Assembly (NCBI RefSeq): GCF_030697925.1
Contig: NZ_JAUYOJ010000149.1
Coordinates: forward strand, 1 to 62,440
Direction: 5' to 3'
From: Phenylobacterium sp.
Lineage (GTDB): Bacteria > Pseudomonadota > Alphaproteobacteria > Caulobacterales > Caulobacteraceae
DNA length: 62,440 nucleotides
In this document: one piece after another, positions 33,514 to 42,497 of the stretch
How positions within the stretch are numbered: the stretch's first letter is position 1
Layout of the letters: every line of letters starts with the position of its first letter
Program-made: the position numbers and the translations under genes
The notes under the pieces: generated by a model
What the model saw: only the letters and a program-made list of their open reading frames with translations
The model's database searches: none
What the model was told of the DNA's origin: nothing

Positions 33514-34644
33514 TCAATCGATCCGGGGCTTCGGCAGCGCGTGATGGGCCAGCAGGGCCTCGACCCGGCCGAGCGCGTCGCTCTCCAGGTCGGCGTAGAA
33601 CAGGTTGTAGGCCGGCGCCTTTCGCCGGTCGGTCCACGACCCCGAAGGCCTCAACGAGGTCGACTTCGGCCGGGAGACGCGCAGGACGCCGCCCACGCAG
33701 CGCGCCGACACCTGGCGGGTCAGGAAGGCCGGCCGCGCGCCCCATTCAAGGCCCGTGGCGTTGGCCGCACCCTGGTTCAGCTTGGACGGCGCCTCGGCGG
33801 CGCTCACCGCGCCCAGCAACGGATTGAAGCAGAGCGGAGCTCGGCCGTGCAGGTTCTCGAGCTGGCCGCCGGACCAGATCAGCGACCGGTCGAGGATCAT
33901 TTGGGGCCGCTCCGGCTCGTTCTCGAAGGCCTGAGCCCAGGCGGCCAGGCAGCCTGACTGACGCGGCGCCAGGCACGGCGGAATCGGCGGAGCGTCGGCG
34001 GGCGCCACAGTGTCGATCAGATAGGCCCCGGCCAGCCTGGCCATGATCTCCGGCCTGGCGGCGACTTCCTCGGCCAGCAGGCGCGAGGCGAGCGTGCCGC
34101 CCTGCTCCACCCCGACCACCACGAAAGGGCGGCCGTGGTTATAGGCCGCCAGGTACTGGCGGAAGGCCGCGGCCACGTCGCCATAGGCGAAGCGGCGCGC
34201 CTCCTTGGCGTCGTCGCGCAGGGTCATCAGGGTGTAGAGGCTGGCCTGGCGATAGCGGGGCGCGAAGATCCGACCGACCCGGACGAAGGGGCCGGCATAG
34301 TTGGGGGCCATCACCTGGCGGAATAGGCGGTCGGCCTTGCCGTCGTCGATCGGGGCGTTCCAGTGGTCGCCGCCATCGAAGGTGGTGGGTCCGACGAAAA
34401 ATACGTCAGCGGGCGGAGCGGAGGCGTCAGGCGCCCAGGGTTCGCCCGGCATCAGGGCCCAGGCGGCGCGCTTCCCATAGTCCGGCGCCGGCGGCGGGTC
34501 GTAGGTCTGGAAGGGCTCCTTGGGGTCGAGACGGGTGCGCAGGATGTCGTCGCGCCAGATGAAGGCCGCCGCCGCGATCACCGCGACGAACAGCACGACG
34601 CCGGCGAAGACCAGCCGCTTGAAGCCCCTGGGACGAGCCGCCAT
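33514..34644 (-). CDS. DUF3089 alpha/beta-hydrolase-like protein lacking the nucleophile serine
   Basis: The 376-residue protein has an N-terminal membrane anchor (about residues 9-29, VFAGVVLFVAVIAAAAFIW) and an exported DUF3089 domain, a group with the alpha/beta-hydrolase fold. Recognisable parts are ADVFFVGPTTF, the long helix DVAAAFRQYLAAYNHGRPFVVVG and AGAYLIDT. The nucleophile elbow normally reads GHSQGS, but here it is GVEQGG: Glu replaces the catalytic Ser. That argues against a normal Ser hydrolase unless another residue serves. It follows hldD by 21 nt on the same strand, so it may belong to the LPS operon. The function is unknown. Confidence 0.78.
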   Translation of the reverse strand: MAARPRGFKRLVFAGVVLFVAVIAAAAFIWRDDILRTRLDPKEPFQTYDPPPAPDYGKRAAWALMPGEPWAPDASAPPADVFFVGPTTFDGGDHWNAPIDDGKADRLFRQVMAPNYAGPFVRVGRIFAPRYRQASLYTLMTLRDDAKEARRFAYGDVAAAFRQYLAAYNHGRPFVVVGVEQGGTLASRLLAEEVAARPEIMARLAGAYLIDTVAPADAPPIPPCLAPRQSGCLAAWAQAFENEPERPQMILDRSLIWSGGQLENLHGRAPLCFNPLLGAVSAAEAPSKLNQGAANATGLEWGARPAFLTRQVSARCVGGVLRVSRPKSTSLRPSGSWTDRRKAPAYNLFYADLESDALGRVEALLAHHALPKPRID

Positions 34645-34665
34645 GCGCCTTTTGCCGCCTCCCGC

Positions 34666-35664
34666 CTACCTGTAGGGATCGGGTTGGGAGAGGTAGCGGG
34701 TCACGTACTCGCCGACCCCGTCCTCGAGGGCCGTCATCGGCTGGTTGTAGCCGGCGGCCCGCAGCCGCTCCATCTTAGCCTGAGTGAAGTACTGGTACTT
34801 GTCGCGGATCGCCGGGGGCATGGGCGTATATTCGATCTGCGGCGTGCGGCCGGCGGCGGCGAACACCGCCCTGGCCATGTCCTCGAAGGTCCGGGCGTGG
34901 CCCGAACCCAGATTGTAGATCCCGTTGACTTGCTCGCTATTCGCCAGCCAGGCCACCACGTCGGCGACATCGCGGACATAGACGAAGTCCCGGGTCTGGC
35001 CCCCATCGGGCACGCCCTCGCGATAGGACTTGAAGAGCTGCACCGCATGACCGTCGCGGATCTTGGGCCAGATCTGCGAGGCCACCGATTTCATCGAGTG
35101 CTTATGTTCCTCGTTCGGTCCGTAGACGTTGAAGAACTTCAGCCCGACCCACTGGGGCGGTGCGTAGTCGCGGGCGGCCTGGCGCACGGCGAAGATGTCG
35201 AACAGGGCCTTGGACCAGCCATAGGTGTTGAGCGGCCGCAGCGCGCTGAGGGACTCGAAGTCGTCCTTGTCGTCGAACTCGGAAACGTCGCCGTAGGTCG
35301 CGGCGGACGAGGCGTAGATGAACCGCCTCTGGCGGTCGGCGCACCAGCGGAACAGGTCGCGGCTAAGGGTGAAGTTGGAGTGGACGATCTTGTCGGCGTC
35401 CGGCTCGGTCGTGGACGACACCGCGCCCATGTGGATCACCAGCTCAACGTCGCGCCAGCGCTTCTCGAGCCACTCGAACATGTTCTCCGGCGCCACGAAG
35501 TCGCCGATGGGGTGCTTGGCGATGTTGCGCCACTTGCCGAGTTCGGCCTCGTGCAGCCAGTCGCAGACCACCACGTCCAGGTTAGGATCCTCGGTCAGCT
35601 TGGCCACGATGTTGGAGCCGATGAAGCCCGCGCCGCCGGTGACGAAGATGATCTTGCGGGTCAT
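34666..35664 (-). CDS. hldD: ADP-L-glycero-D-manno-heptose 6-epimerase
   Basis: HldD performs the last step of ADP-heptose synthesis for the LPS inner core, epimerising C6 of ADP-D-glycero-manno-heptose. The 332-residue extended SDR has the nucleotide loop FVTGGAGFIGSNIV, the serine-rich active-site strand IYASSAATYGD, the catalytic Tyr-Lys in YGWSKALFD, and FFNVYGPNEEHKHSMKSVAS with GQTRDFVYVRDVADVV, all typical of HldD. The ATG at 35664 overlaps the hldE stop by 4 nt and has GAGGGAGAAG upstream. It belongs to the kdsA-hldE-hldD operon. Confidence 0.95.
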   Translation of the reverse strand: MTRKIIFVTGGAGFIGSNIVAKLTEDPNLDVVVCDWLHEAELGKWRNIAKHPIGDFVAPENMFEWLEKRWRDVELVIHMGAVSSTTEPDADKIVHSNFTLSRDLFRWCADRQRRFIYASSAATYGDVSEFDDKDDFESLSALRPLNTYGWSKALFDIFAVRQAARDYAPPQWVGLKFFNVYGPNEEHKHSMKSVASQIWPKIRDGHAVQLFKSYREGVPDGGQTRDFVYVRDVADVVAWLANSEQVNGIYNLGSGHARTFEDMARAVFAAAGRTPQIEYTPMPPAIRDKYQYFTQAKMERLRAAGYNQPMTALEDGVGEYVTRYLSQPDPYR

Positions 35665-37115
35665 GCCTTCTCCCTCATCCGGCTGATGGCCTCGGTGGTC
35701 GAGTAGCCCTCGACGATCTCGGCCAACCGCACCTCTCCACCATAAGACTTCACGAAGGCGCCGCCCACCACCTCGTCCACCGAATAGTCCGCGCCCTTGA
35801 TCAGTACGTCGGGCCGGGCAGCCTCGATCAGAGCCATCGGCGTGTCCTCGTCGAAGGGGGCCACGAGGTCGACCCCGCCCAGACCCGCCAGCACCATGGC
35901 GCGGCTTTCCAGCTCGTTCACCGGCCGGCCTTCGCCCTTCAACGCCCTGACCGAGCGGTCGGAATTGACCCCGACGATCAGCCGATCGCACCAGGCCCGC
36001 GCCTGGCTCAGATAGGCCACGTGGCCGCGGTGCAGGATGTCGAAGCAGCCATTGGTGAAGCCCACCGTCAGCCCCTTGGCGCGCCAGCGGGCGATCTCGT
36101 CGACCATGCGCTGAGGTGTGACGATCTTGGCCTCGGCCGGGGCCATGTGGGCGGCGAGCGAGGCCTCGATCATCTCCTCGGGGGTGACGACCGCCGTGCC
36201 GGCCTTCCCCACCGCCACGCCGGAGGCCAGCATGGCGAATTGGATCGCGTCCTCGATCGGCACCTTGGCGGCGATGGCCAGGCCGAGCGCGGCCAGGGTG
36301 GTGTCGCCGGCGCCCGAGGCGTCGAACACCTCTCGCGGGACGCCCGGGAAGTGGCGCACGGCCTCGCCGCGCACCGCCAGGGAGATTCCCTTGGCCGAGC
36401 GGGTCACCAGGATCGCCTTGGCCTGGCAGAGCGAGAGGGCATAGGTCAGGGCCGCGGCGATCTCGTCATTGGTCGAGGTCGGCATGTCGGTGGCGTGGGC
36501 CAACTCGGCGGCGTTCGGCTTGACGATGTCCACCTCGCCGTAGCGAGCGAAGCTGCGGGCCTTGGAATCCACGATCATCACCGCGCCGGACGCCTTGGCC
36601 GCGGCGATGACCGCGTCGGTGACCACGCCCTTGCCGTAGTCGGAGATCAGCACGACGCCCACGTCCTTGGCCACGTCGCGGATCGTGCGCAGCAGCCGCT
36701 GTTCGACGTCGCCGACGGCGGGACCGCTGGTCTCCATATCGACCCGCAGCAGTTGCTGGCCTCCGGATACGAAGCGGGTCTTCAGCGTCGTGGGCCGTGC
36801 GGCGTCGGTGACGATGAAACCCTCGACGCCCGGCTCGGCCTCGATCAGGCGCAGGGCCTCATGGCCCTCGGCGTCGCCGCCGATCAGCCCGACCAGCCGC
36901 ACGTCCCCACCCAGGGCCGCGGCGTTGCGCGCGACATTGCCGGCCGCACCCAGCATGACCAGCTCGCGCTGCCGCGCCAGGACCGGGATCGGCGCCTCGG
37001 GCGAAACCCGGGTCACCTCGCCATAGACGAAGCGGTCGACCATCAGGTCGCCGACGCAGGCGATGCGCGCGCCCCGCAGGGCGGCGAGAATCTGCTGGAG
37101 GGCCGAGAGGTCCAT
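35661..37115 (-). CDS. hldE: Bifunctional heptose-7-P kinase / heptose-1-P adenylyltransferase
   Basis: HldE phosphorylates D-glycero-beta-D-manno-heptose 7-phosphate at C1 and then transfers AMP to heptose 1-phosphate. The 484-residue protein fuses a PfkB-family kinase (residues 1-325; VGDLMVDRFVYGEV, GGQQLLRVDMET, catalytic DASGAGDTTLAALG) to a nucleotidyltransferase (about 350-484; FTNGCFDILHRGHVAYL, VGVNSDRSVRALKG, YSTTEAISRM). It starts 5 nt after kdsA and overlaps hldD by 4 nt, so the three are surely one transcript. The phosphatase GmhB and isomerase GmhA needed in between are not in the window. Confidence 0.96.
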   Translation of the reverse strand: MDLSALQQILAALRGARIACVGDLMVDRFVYGEVTRVSPEAPIPVLARQRELVMLGAAGNVARNAAALGGDVRLVGLIGGDAEGHEALRLIEAEPGVEGFIVTDAARPTTLKTRFVSGGQQLLRVDMETSGPAVGDVEQRLLRTIRDVAKDVGVVLISDYGKGVVTDAVIAAAKASGAVMIVDSKARSFARYGEVDIVKPNAAELAHATDMPTSTNDEIAAALTYALSLCQAKAILVTRSAKGISLAVRGEAVRHFPGVPREVFDASGAGDTTLAALGLAIAAKVPIEDAIQFAMLASGVAVGKAGTAVVTPEEMIEASLAAHMAPAEAKIVTPQRMVDEIARWRAKGLTVGFTNGCFDILHRGHVAYLSQARAWCDRLIVGVNSDRSVRALKGEGRPVNELESRAMVLAGLGGVDLVAPFDEDTPMALIEAARPDVLIKGADYSVDEVVGGAFVKSYGGEVRLAEIVEGYSTTEAISRMREKA

Positions 37116-37120
37116 CGGAC

Positions 37121-37981
37121 CTAGGCCGCCTGAGCGCGGCGCTTGGCGAGCGCGTCGTATTCAAGCAGTTCGCCGACCAGGCTCTCGAACTGGTCCAGCC
37201 GGACCATATTCGGTCCGTCGGAGGGCGCGTTGTCCGGGTCCTCGTGGGTCTCCATGAAGACCGCGGCCACGCCAACCGCGACCGCGGCGCGCGCGAGGAC
37301 GGGAACAAACTCGCGCTGCCCACCGGACGTCGCGCCCTGCCCGCCCGGCTGCTGGACCGAGTGGGTGGCGTCGAAGACCACGGGACAGCCGATCTCCGCC
37401 ATGATCGGCAGGGCCCGCATATCGCTGACCAGGGTGTTGTAGCCGAAGCTTGCGCCGCGCTCGCAGGCCATGACGTTCGGGTTTCCGGTGCTCAGCACCT
37501 TCTCGATCACGTTCTTCATGTCCCAAGGGGCCAGGAATTGGCCCTTCTTGACGTTCACGACCTTGCCCGTACGCCCGGCGGCCAGCAGCAGGTCCGTCTG
37601 GCGCGAGAGGAAGGCTGGAATCTGCAGGACATCGACGACCTCACCGGCCTGCGCGCAATGATCGATCTCGTGCACGTCGGTAAGCACCGGCAGGCCGGTG
37701 ACCTCCCGGACCTCCGCGAAGATCGGCAGCGCTTGGCCCAGGCCTAGGCCACGCTCCGTCGCGACCGAAGTGCGGTTGGCCTTGTCGAAGGAGGTCTTGT
37801 AGATCAAGCCGATCCCGAGCCGGGCGGCGATCTCCTTCAGGGCGGTCGCGGTCTCCAGCGCGTGCTGACGGCTTTCGAGTTGGCAGGGACCGGCGATGAT
37901 CGTCAGCCGCTCACGATTGCCGATCCGCACGGTCGCGCCATTGGGCGTGGCAATCTCGATCACGGCGTTGGGTTGGGTCAC
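37121..37981 (-). CDS. kdsA: 3-deoxy-D-manno-octulosonate 8-phosphate synthase
   Basis: KdsA condenses phosphoenolpyruvate with arabinose 5-phosphate to make KDO 8-phosphate for the LPS core. With the GTG at 37981 the product is 286 residues, the normal length. It shows [78 protein letters not shown] and the C-terminal [17 protein letters not shown]. The start is uncertain: no strong ribosome site precedes the GTG, and in-frame codons extend as far as 38167, but the extra sequence does not resemble KdsA. It is first in the kdsA-hldE-hldD operon, and cfa is divergent. Confidence 0.94.
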   Translation of the reverse strand: MTQPNAVIEIATPNGATVRIGNRERLTIIAGPCQLESRQHALETATALKEIAARLGIGLIYKTSFDKANRTSVATERGLGLGQALPIFAEVREVTGLPVLTDVHEIDHCAQAGEVVDVLQIPAFLSRQTDLLLAAGRTGKVVNVKKGQFLAPWDMKNVIEKVLSTGNPNVMACERGASFGYNTLVSDMRALPIMAEIGCPVVFDATHSVQQPGGQGATSGGQREFVPVLARAAVAVGVAAVFMETHEDPDNAPSDGPNMVRLDQFESLVGELLEYDALAKRRAQAA

Positions 37982-38165
37982 GGGCGTGGGGTCCGGCTGC
38001 TGGCGTAGCCCGTTAAGTGGCGCGACCCCCGCCGCTTCACAAGCGCGAAAACGACCCCACATGAATCCTAGAGCGTGGACACACCGTAGCTCCGCTTGGC
38101 GGGGGCAGACTCGCCTGCCGGAAAAAAGCGGTGTTATGCTAGTCCCGAAATCGAGGGTTGCGACC

Positions 38166-39422
38166 ATGAGCCTGGCGCATCAACCGAATTTGGCGGCGAT
38201 CGCTGCTTCCCCGCGCGCCTTCAGCCGCCTGCCGGAGCTCGCCGGTGCGCCCGCCGCATTCCGCTTCGCCGCCCGCCTGATGGCCCGGGGCTGGCTGATC
38301 GGCGACCTGACCTTCGTTATGCCTTCCGGCCGCGAGCTACGGCTGAAAGGCTCCGAACCGGGGGTCGACGCCCGCATCATCGTCCGTGATTTCCGCTTCA
38401 TGCGCCGGGTGCTGGCGGCCGGCGACATCGGCTTCGCCGAGGGCTACATGGCCGGCGAGTGGGAGACTCCGGACCTGGCGGCTGTGCTGTCGGCCGTGGG
38501 CCTCAACTTCGACCGCCTGACGCGGGTCTTCACCGGCAATCCGGTTCTCCGGTTCGCCAACTCCCTCGGCCACACGCTCAATTCCAACACCCGCAAGGGG
38601 TCGCGGAAGAACATCCACGCCCACTACGACCTGGGTAACGCCTTCTATTCCCGGTGGCTGGACTCGACCATGACCTATTCCTCGGCCCGCTATGAGCGCG
38701 CGGGCCAGTCCCTCGATCAGGCCCAGATATACAAGTATCGCGAACTGGCCCGGTCGATGGACCTGCAGGCTGGACACCACGTCCTGGAGATCGGCTGCGG
38801 CTGGGGCGGGTTCGCCGCGTTCGCGGCCAGGGAGGTGGGCGCGAAGGTCACCGGAATCACCATTTCCACCGAACAGTACGAGTTCGCCAGGCGAAGGATG
38901 TTCGAGCAGGGTCTGAACGACCGGGCGGAGATCCGCATGGTCGACTATCGCGATGTCGAGGGCGTCTTCGACCGAGTGGCCTCCATCGAGATGTTCGAGG
39001 CGGTCGGCGAGCGCTATTGGCCGACCTATTTCGGCAAGATCCGCGACGTGCTGACGCCGGGCGGCCGCGCCGGCCTGCAGATCATCACCATCCGCGATGA
39101 GATCTTCGAAAGCTACAGGCGGCGAGCGGACTTCATCCAGAAATACATCTTCCCGGGCGGCATGCTGCCGTCCGAAGAGCAGCTGAGGCTGCAGACCGAT
39201 CGCGCGGGCCTGGCCTGGACCGGTGTCGCCCGCTTCGGCCAGGACTATGCCGACACTCTGGCCGCCTGGTGCGAGCGCTTCGACCGGGGCTGGATCGACA
39301 TCTCCCGGCTGGGCTTCGACGAGCGGTTCCGCCGGCTCTGGCGGTTCTATCTGAGCTATTGCGAGGCCGGATTCCGCACGGGCCGGACCAATGTCGTGCA
39401 GCTTGGCCTCGTCAAAGCTTGA
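38166..39422 (+). CDS. cfa: Cyclopropane-fatty-acyl-phospholipid synthase
   Basis: Cfa adds a methylene group from S-adenosylmethionine to the double bond of membrane phospholipid acyl chains. The 418-residue protein has an N-terminal lipid-binding part ([17 protein letters not shown]) and a methyltransferase core beginning at [22 protein letters not shown], with the SAM loop [15 protein letters not shown], the active-site region [16 protein letters not shown] and [15 protein letters not shown]. The ATG at 38166 is a good fit to the family start. A TATGCT element at 38135-38140 could be a -10. It is divergent from kdsA, so LPS and phospholipid modification genes share one upstream region. Confidence 0.93.
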   Translation: MSLAHQPNLAAIAASPRAFSRLPELAGAPAAFRFAARLMARGWLIGDLTFVMPSGRELRLKGSEPGVDARIIVRDFRFMRRVLAAGDIGFAEGYMAGEWETPDLAAVLSAVGLNFDRLTRVFTGNPVLRFANSLGHTLNSNTRKGSRKNIHAHYDLGNAFYSRWLDSTMTYSSARYERAGQSLDQAQIYKYRELARSMDLQAGHHVLEIGCGWGGFAAFAAREVGAKVTGITISTEQYEFARRRMFEQGLNDRAEIRMVDYRDVEGVFDRVASIEMFEAVGERYWPTYFGKIRDVLTPGGRAGLQIITIRDEIFESYRRRADFIQKYIFPGGMLPSEEQLRLQTDRAGLAWTGVARFGQDYADTLAAWCERFDRGWIDISRLGFDERFRRLWRFYLSYCEAGFRTGRTNVVQLGLVKA

Positions 39423-39466
39423 GCGACCCCTGTTCGGACGCGCGTTTGGCGCCTAAGTAGCGGTCC

Positions 39467-40465
39467 ATGACTGTCGCCCCCAGCGTCGTGGACGCCATCG
39501 GAAACACGCCCCTGATCCGCCTGCGCCGCGCGAGCGAGGCCACGGGTTGCGAGATTCTCGGCAAGGCCGAGTTCATGAACCCCGGCGCGTCGGTCAAGGA
39601 CCGCGCGGCGCTCTATATCGTGCGCGACGCCGAGCGCCGCGGCCTGCTGCGTCCCGGCGGTCGCATCGTCGAGGGCACGGCGGGCAATACCGGCATTGGC
39701 CTGGCCATGGTCGGCTCGGCGCTGGGCTACAGGACCACCATCGTCATCCCCCGCACCCAGAGCCAGGAGAAGAAGGACGCCATTCGCCTGCTGGGCGCCG
39801 AGCTGGTGGAAGTGGACGCCGTCCCCTATTCCAACCCTGACAACTATGTCCGCTATTCGGGACGCTTGGCCGAGGCGTTGGACGCCAAGGAACCCAACGG
39901 CGCGGTCTGGGCCAACCAGTTCGACAATGTCGCCAACCGCCAGGCCCATGTGGAGACCACGGGGCCGGAAATCTGGGCGCAGACCAACGGCGAGGTGGAC
40001 GCCTTCATCTGCGCCGTCGGCTCGGGCGGCACCCTGGCCGGCGTCGCCGAAGCCCTGCGCGCGCGCAAGCCCGATGTCGCCATCGGACTGGCGGATCCGT
40101 ATGGCGCGTCCCTCTATAGCTGGTATGCGGACGGCGTGCTGAAGTCCGAGGGGACCTCGATCAGCGAGGGAATCGGCCAAGGTCGGATCACCGCCAATCT
40201 GGAGGGACTGACCATCGACCGCCCCTATCGCATCGACGACCACGAGATGCTGAACATCATCTACGACCTCGCTGAGCACGAGGGTCTGGTGATGGGCGGT
40301 TCGACCGGCATCAACGTCGCCGGCGCCATCCGGATGGCCAAGGACCTCGGCCCGGGCCACACGATCGTGACCGTTCTCTGCGACCAAGGTTCGCGCTACC
40401 AGAGCAAGATCTTCAATCCCGCGTTCCTGGCGGAGCGCGGCCTGCCGATCCCGGGATGGCTGTGA
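39467..40465 (+). CDS. cysK: Cysteine synthase A (O-acetylserine sulfhydrylase)
   Basis: CysK replaces the acetyl group of O-acetylserine with sulfide to give cysteine, using pyridoxal phosphate. The 332-residue protein has the PLP lysine in NPGASVKDRAA, the phosphate loop EGTAGNTGIG, the substrate motif GSGGTLAGVAE (cofactor phosphate) and SQEKKDAIRLLGAE. The C-terminus (TVLCDQGSRYQSKIFNPAFL) matches the longer alphaproteobacterial type. A cystathionine beta-synthase activity is less likely, since no regulatory domain follows. It overlaps the start of sseA by 1 nt (TGATG), coupling two sulfur enzymes. Confidence 0.92.
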   Translation: MTVAPSVVDAIGNTPLIRLRRASEATGCEILGKAEFMNPGASVKDRAALYIVRDAERRGLLRPGGRIVEGTAGNTGIGLAMVGSALGYRTTIVIPRTQSQEKKDAIRLLGAELVEVDAVPYSNPDNYVRYSGRLAEALDAKEPNGAVWANQFDNVANRQAHVETTGPEIWAQTNGEVDAFICAVGSGGTLAGVAEALRARKPDVAIGLADPYGASLYSWYADGVLKSEGTSISEGIGQGRITANLEGLTIDRPYRIDDHEMLNIIYDLAEHEGLVMGGSTGINVAGAIRMAKDLGPGHTIVTVLCDQGSRYQSKIFNPAFLAERGLPIPGWL

Positions 40466-41304
40466 TGGACCCCGTCGTCTCCACGGAATGGCTGGCCCAG
40501 CGGCTGGGTTCTCCCGACCTGCGCGTTGTCGACGGCAGCTGGTTCATGCCGGCCGAGGCCCGCTCGGGCCACGAGGAATACCTGCGGGTCCACATCCCCG
40601 GCGCTGTGTTCTTTGACATCGACGCCATCGCCGACCTCACGACCGACCTGCCGCACATGCTGCCGACGCCGGAAGCCTTCGCCCAGGCCGTGGGCGCGCT
40701 CGGCCTGTCGCGTGAGGTCGATATCGTCATCTATGACAGCCTCGGCATCCGCGCCGCCGCCCGCGTCTGGTGGACCCTGCGGGCCATGGGCTTCATCCGG
40801 GCCTTCGTCCTGGACGGCGGCTTGAAGAAGTGGCTCGCCGAGGCCCGGCACGTGGAAACCGGCGACGTCCATCCCCGCGCCGTTAAGGTCGCGCCGGCCT
40901 TCGACCCCGGCCTGGTCCGTAGCGCCGACGAGGTCCGCGGCCTGCTCGCTTCAGGCGGGCCCCGACTGGTCGACGCGCGGGGCGCGGCGCGGTTCCTCGG
41001 CGACGCCCCCGAACCTCGCCCTGGCCTGAAGGCGGGCCACATGCCCGGCGCGGCCAATGTGCCCTTCGACCAGGTCGTCGCCGCCGACGGGACCCTGCGC
41101 CCGGCGCAGGAGCTGACCGCCATCTTCGAGGCCGCCGGCGTCGACCTGGCCAAGCCGATCGTCACCACCTGCGGCTCGGGCGTCACCGCCTCGGTCCTGG
41201 CGCTGGCCCTGGCGCGGCTCGGACGGGACCGCACGGCGGTCTATGACGGCTCCTGGGCCGAATGGGGCGCCCTAGCGGACGCACCGATCGTCACCGGCCC
41301 CTAA
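40465..41304 (+). CDS. sseA: 3-mercaptopyruvate sulfurtransferase SseA
   Basis: SseA moves sulfur from 3-mercaptopyruvate to thiol or cyanide acceptors. The 279-residue protein has two rhodanese domains: an inactive one (residues 3-125, HIPGAVFFDIDAIAD, LGIRAAARVWWTLRAMG, where the cysteine position is not a Cys) and an active one (140-279) with the loop CGSGVTAS, diagnostic of mercaptopyruvate rather than thiosulfate sulfurtransferase. The ATG at 40465 is preferred over the ATG at 40456, because GGGATGG precedes it by a normal distance and the cysK stop overlaps it. Its context with cysK and metC supports cysteine turnover. Confidence 0.93.
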   Translation: MDPVVSTEWLAQRLGSPDLRVVDGSWFMPAEARSGHEEYLRVHIPGAVFFDIDAIADLTTDLPHMLPTPEAFAQAVGALGLSREVDIVIYDSLGIRAAARVWWTLRAMGFIRAFVLDGGLKKWLAEARHVETGDVHPRAVKVAPAFDPGLVRSADEVRGLLASGGPRLVDARGAARFLGDAPEPRPGLKAGHMPGAANVPFDQVVAADGTLRPAQELTAIFEAAGVDLAKPIVTTCGSGVTASVLALALARLGRDRTAVYDGSWAEWGALADAPIVTGP

Positions 41305-41314
41305 CGGTCCGCCC

Positions 41315-42412
41315 CTAGCGGATCGGCGGTGCGTACATCAGGCCCGGCTGGGCGGCGTTCCACAGGGCGTTGTGGCCACGCTCCAGGCGCAGGCTCGAGT
41401 CCGGCCCGACATTGCGCGCGAACACCTCGTCATAGGCGCCCACCTGGACAATGGCCTGGTAGGCCCAGTCCTCCGGCAATCCCAGCATGGGGCCGAAGGC
41501 GCCCTGCGCGCCCAGGAGCCGGCGGATCCGGACGTCCGTCGAGGTTTTCAGCGCCTCGGGCGCGGTCTTGGAATCGATCCCGTACTCCTCGGCCAGCACC
41601 AGGGCGTAGACCGTCCAGCGGACGATATCTGTCCAGACCGGATCGTCCTGCCGCACCACGGGGCCCAGAGGCTCCTTGGAGATCACGGTCGGCAGGATCA
41701 CGTGGGCGCTTGGGCTGTTCATCACCGAACGCGCGGAGGCGAGCGCCGCCACGTCGGCGGTGAAGGCGTCGCATTTCTCGGCCTGGTAGGCGTTGCGGGC
41801 GTCGGCCTCGGAGGCCACCACGACCGGAGTATATTTCAGCGCCCGCGCCCGGAAATAGTCGGCGAGATTGGCCTCGCTGGCCGTTCCGGCCTGGACGCAG
41901 ATGCGCGCGCCGGTGAGTTCGTCGGCGCTGGAGAGCGAGAGCGCCTTGGGGACCATGAATCCCTGGCCGTCATAATAGGTGATGGCCGGGAAATCCCAGC
42001 CCAGGCTGGCGTCGCGCGCGAAGGTCCAGGAGGTGTTGCGCGACAGGATGTCCAGCTGGCCGGCTTGCAGGGCCGAGAACCGGTCCTGGGCGGTGATGGC
42101 CGAATAGCGCACCGCCTTGGCGTCGCCGAGGGTCGCGGCGGCCACAGCCCGGCAGATGTCGACGTCGAACCCGCGCCAAGTTCCCCGGTCGTCGCGGAAG
42201 GCAAAGCCGGAGAGCCCGGGATGGACGCCGCAGTTGAGGTGGCCCCGAGCCCTGATCGCCGCCAGGGTCGGGCTGGGCTTGGCCTTGTAGGCAGGCGCGG
42301 GGCCCGGGGCCTTGGCGGCCGGCGTGACGGGCGTCGGGGCGGGCTCGCCACCCTCGCCGCATCCCGCAAGGACAAACATCGACCCGACCGCCGCCGCGAG
42401 GCGCTTCCACAT
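41315..42412 (-). CDS. AapJ-like amino-acid-binding lipoprotein, orphan
   Basis: This 365-residue protein is an ABC importer solute-binding protein of family 3. A lipoprotein signal ends in lipobox LAGC (Cys17), followed by a proline/alanine linker. The domain then closely follows the AapJ general L-amino-acid binder: RGHLNCGVHPGLSGFAF, WRGFDVDICRAVAAATLGDA, DRFSALQAGQLDILSRNT and YYDGQGFMV. AapJ is normally periplasmic and sits in an aapJQMP operon; here no permease or ATPase is adjacent, and the lipobox is unusual. It lies between sseA and metC, which hints at a sulfur amino acid ligand. AAGGAG precedes the ATG. Confidence 0.85.
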   Translation of the reverse strand: MWKRLAAAVGSMFVLAGCGEGGEPAPTPVTPAAKAPGPAPAYKAKPSPTLAAIRARGHLNCGVHPGLSGFAFRDDRGTWRGFDVDICRAVAAATLGDAKAVRYSAITAQDRFSALQAGQLDILSRNTSWTFARDASLGWDFPAITYYDGQGFMVPKALSLSSADELTGARICVQAGTASEANLADYFRARALKYTPVVVASEADARNAYQAEKCDAFTADVAALASARSVMNSPSAHVILPTVISKEPLGPVVRQDDPVWTDIVRWTVYALVLAEEYGIDSKTAPEALKTSTDVRIRRLLGAQGAFGPMLGLPEDWAYQAIVQVGAYDEVFARNVGPDSSLRLERGHNALWNAAQPGLMYAPPIR

Positions 42413-42497
42413 GCCGCGCTCCTTGATTGCCAAGCCCGCGGAGGCTCTAAGTGCAAGGCTGATTTTGGCTCCTGTTCGTTCCGGCGCGTCAACCCGC

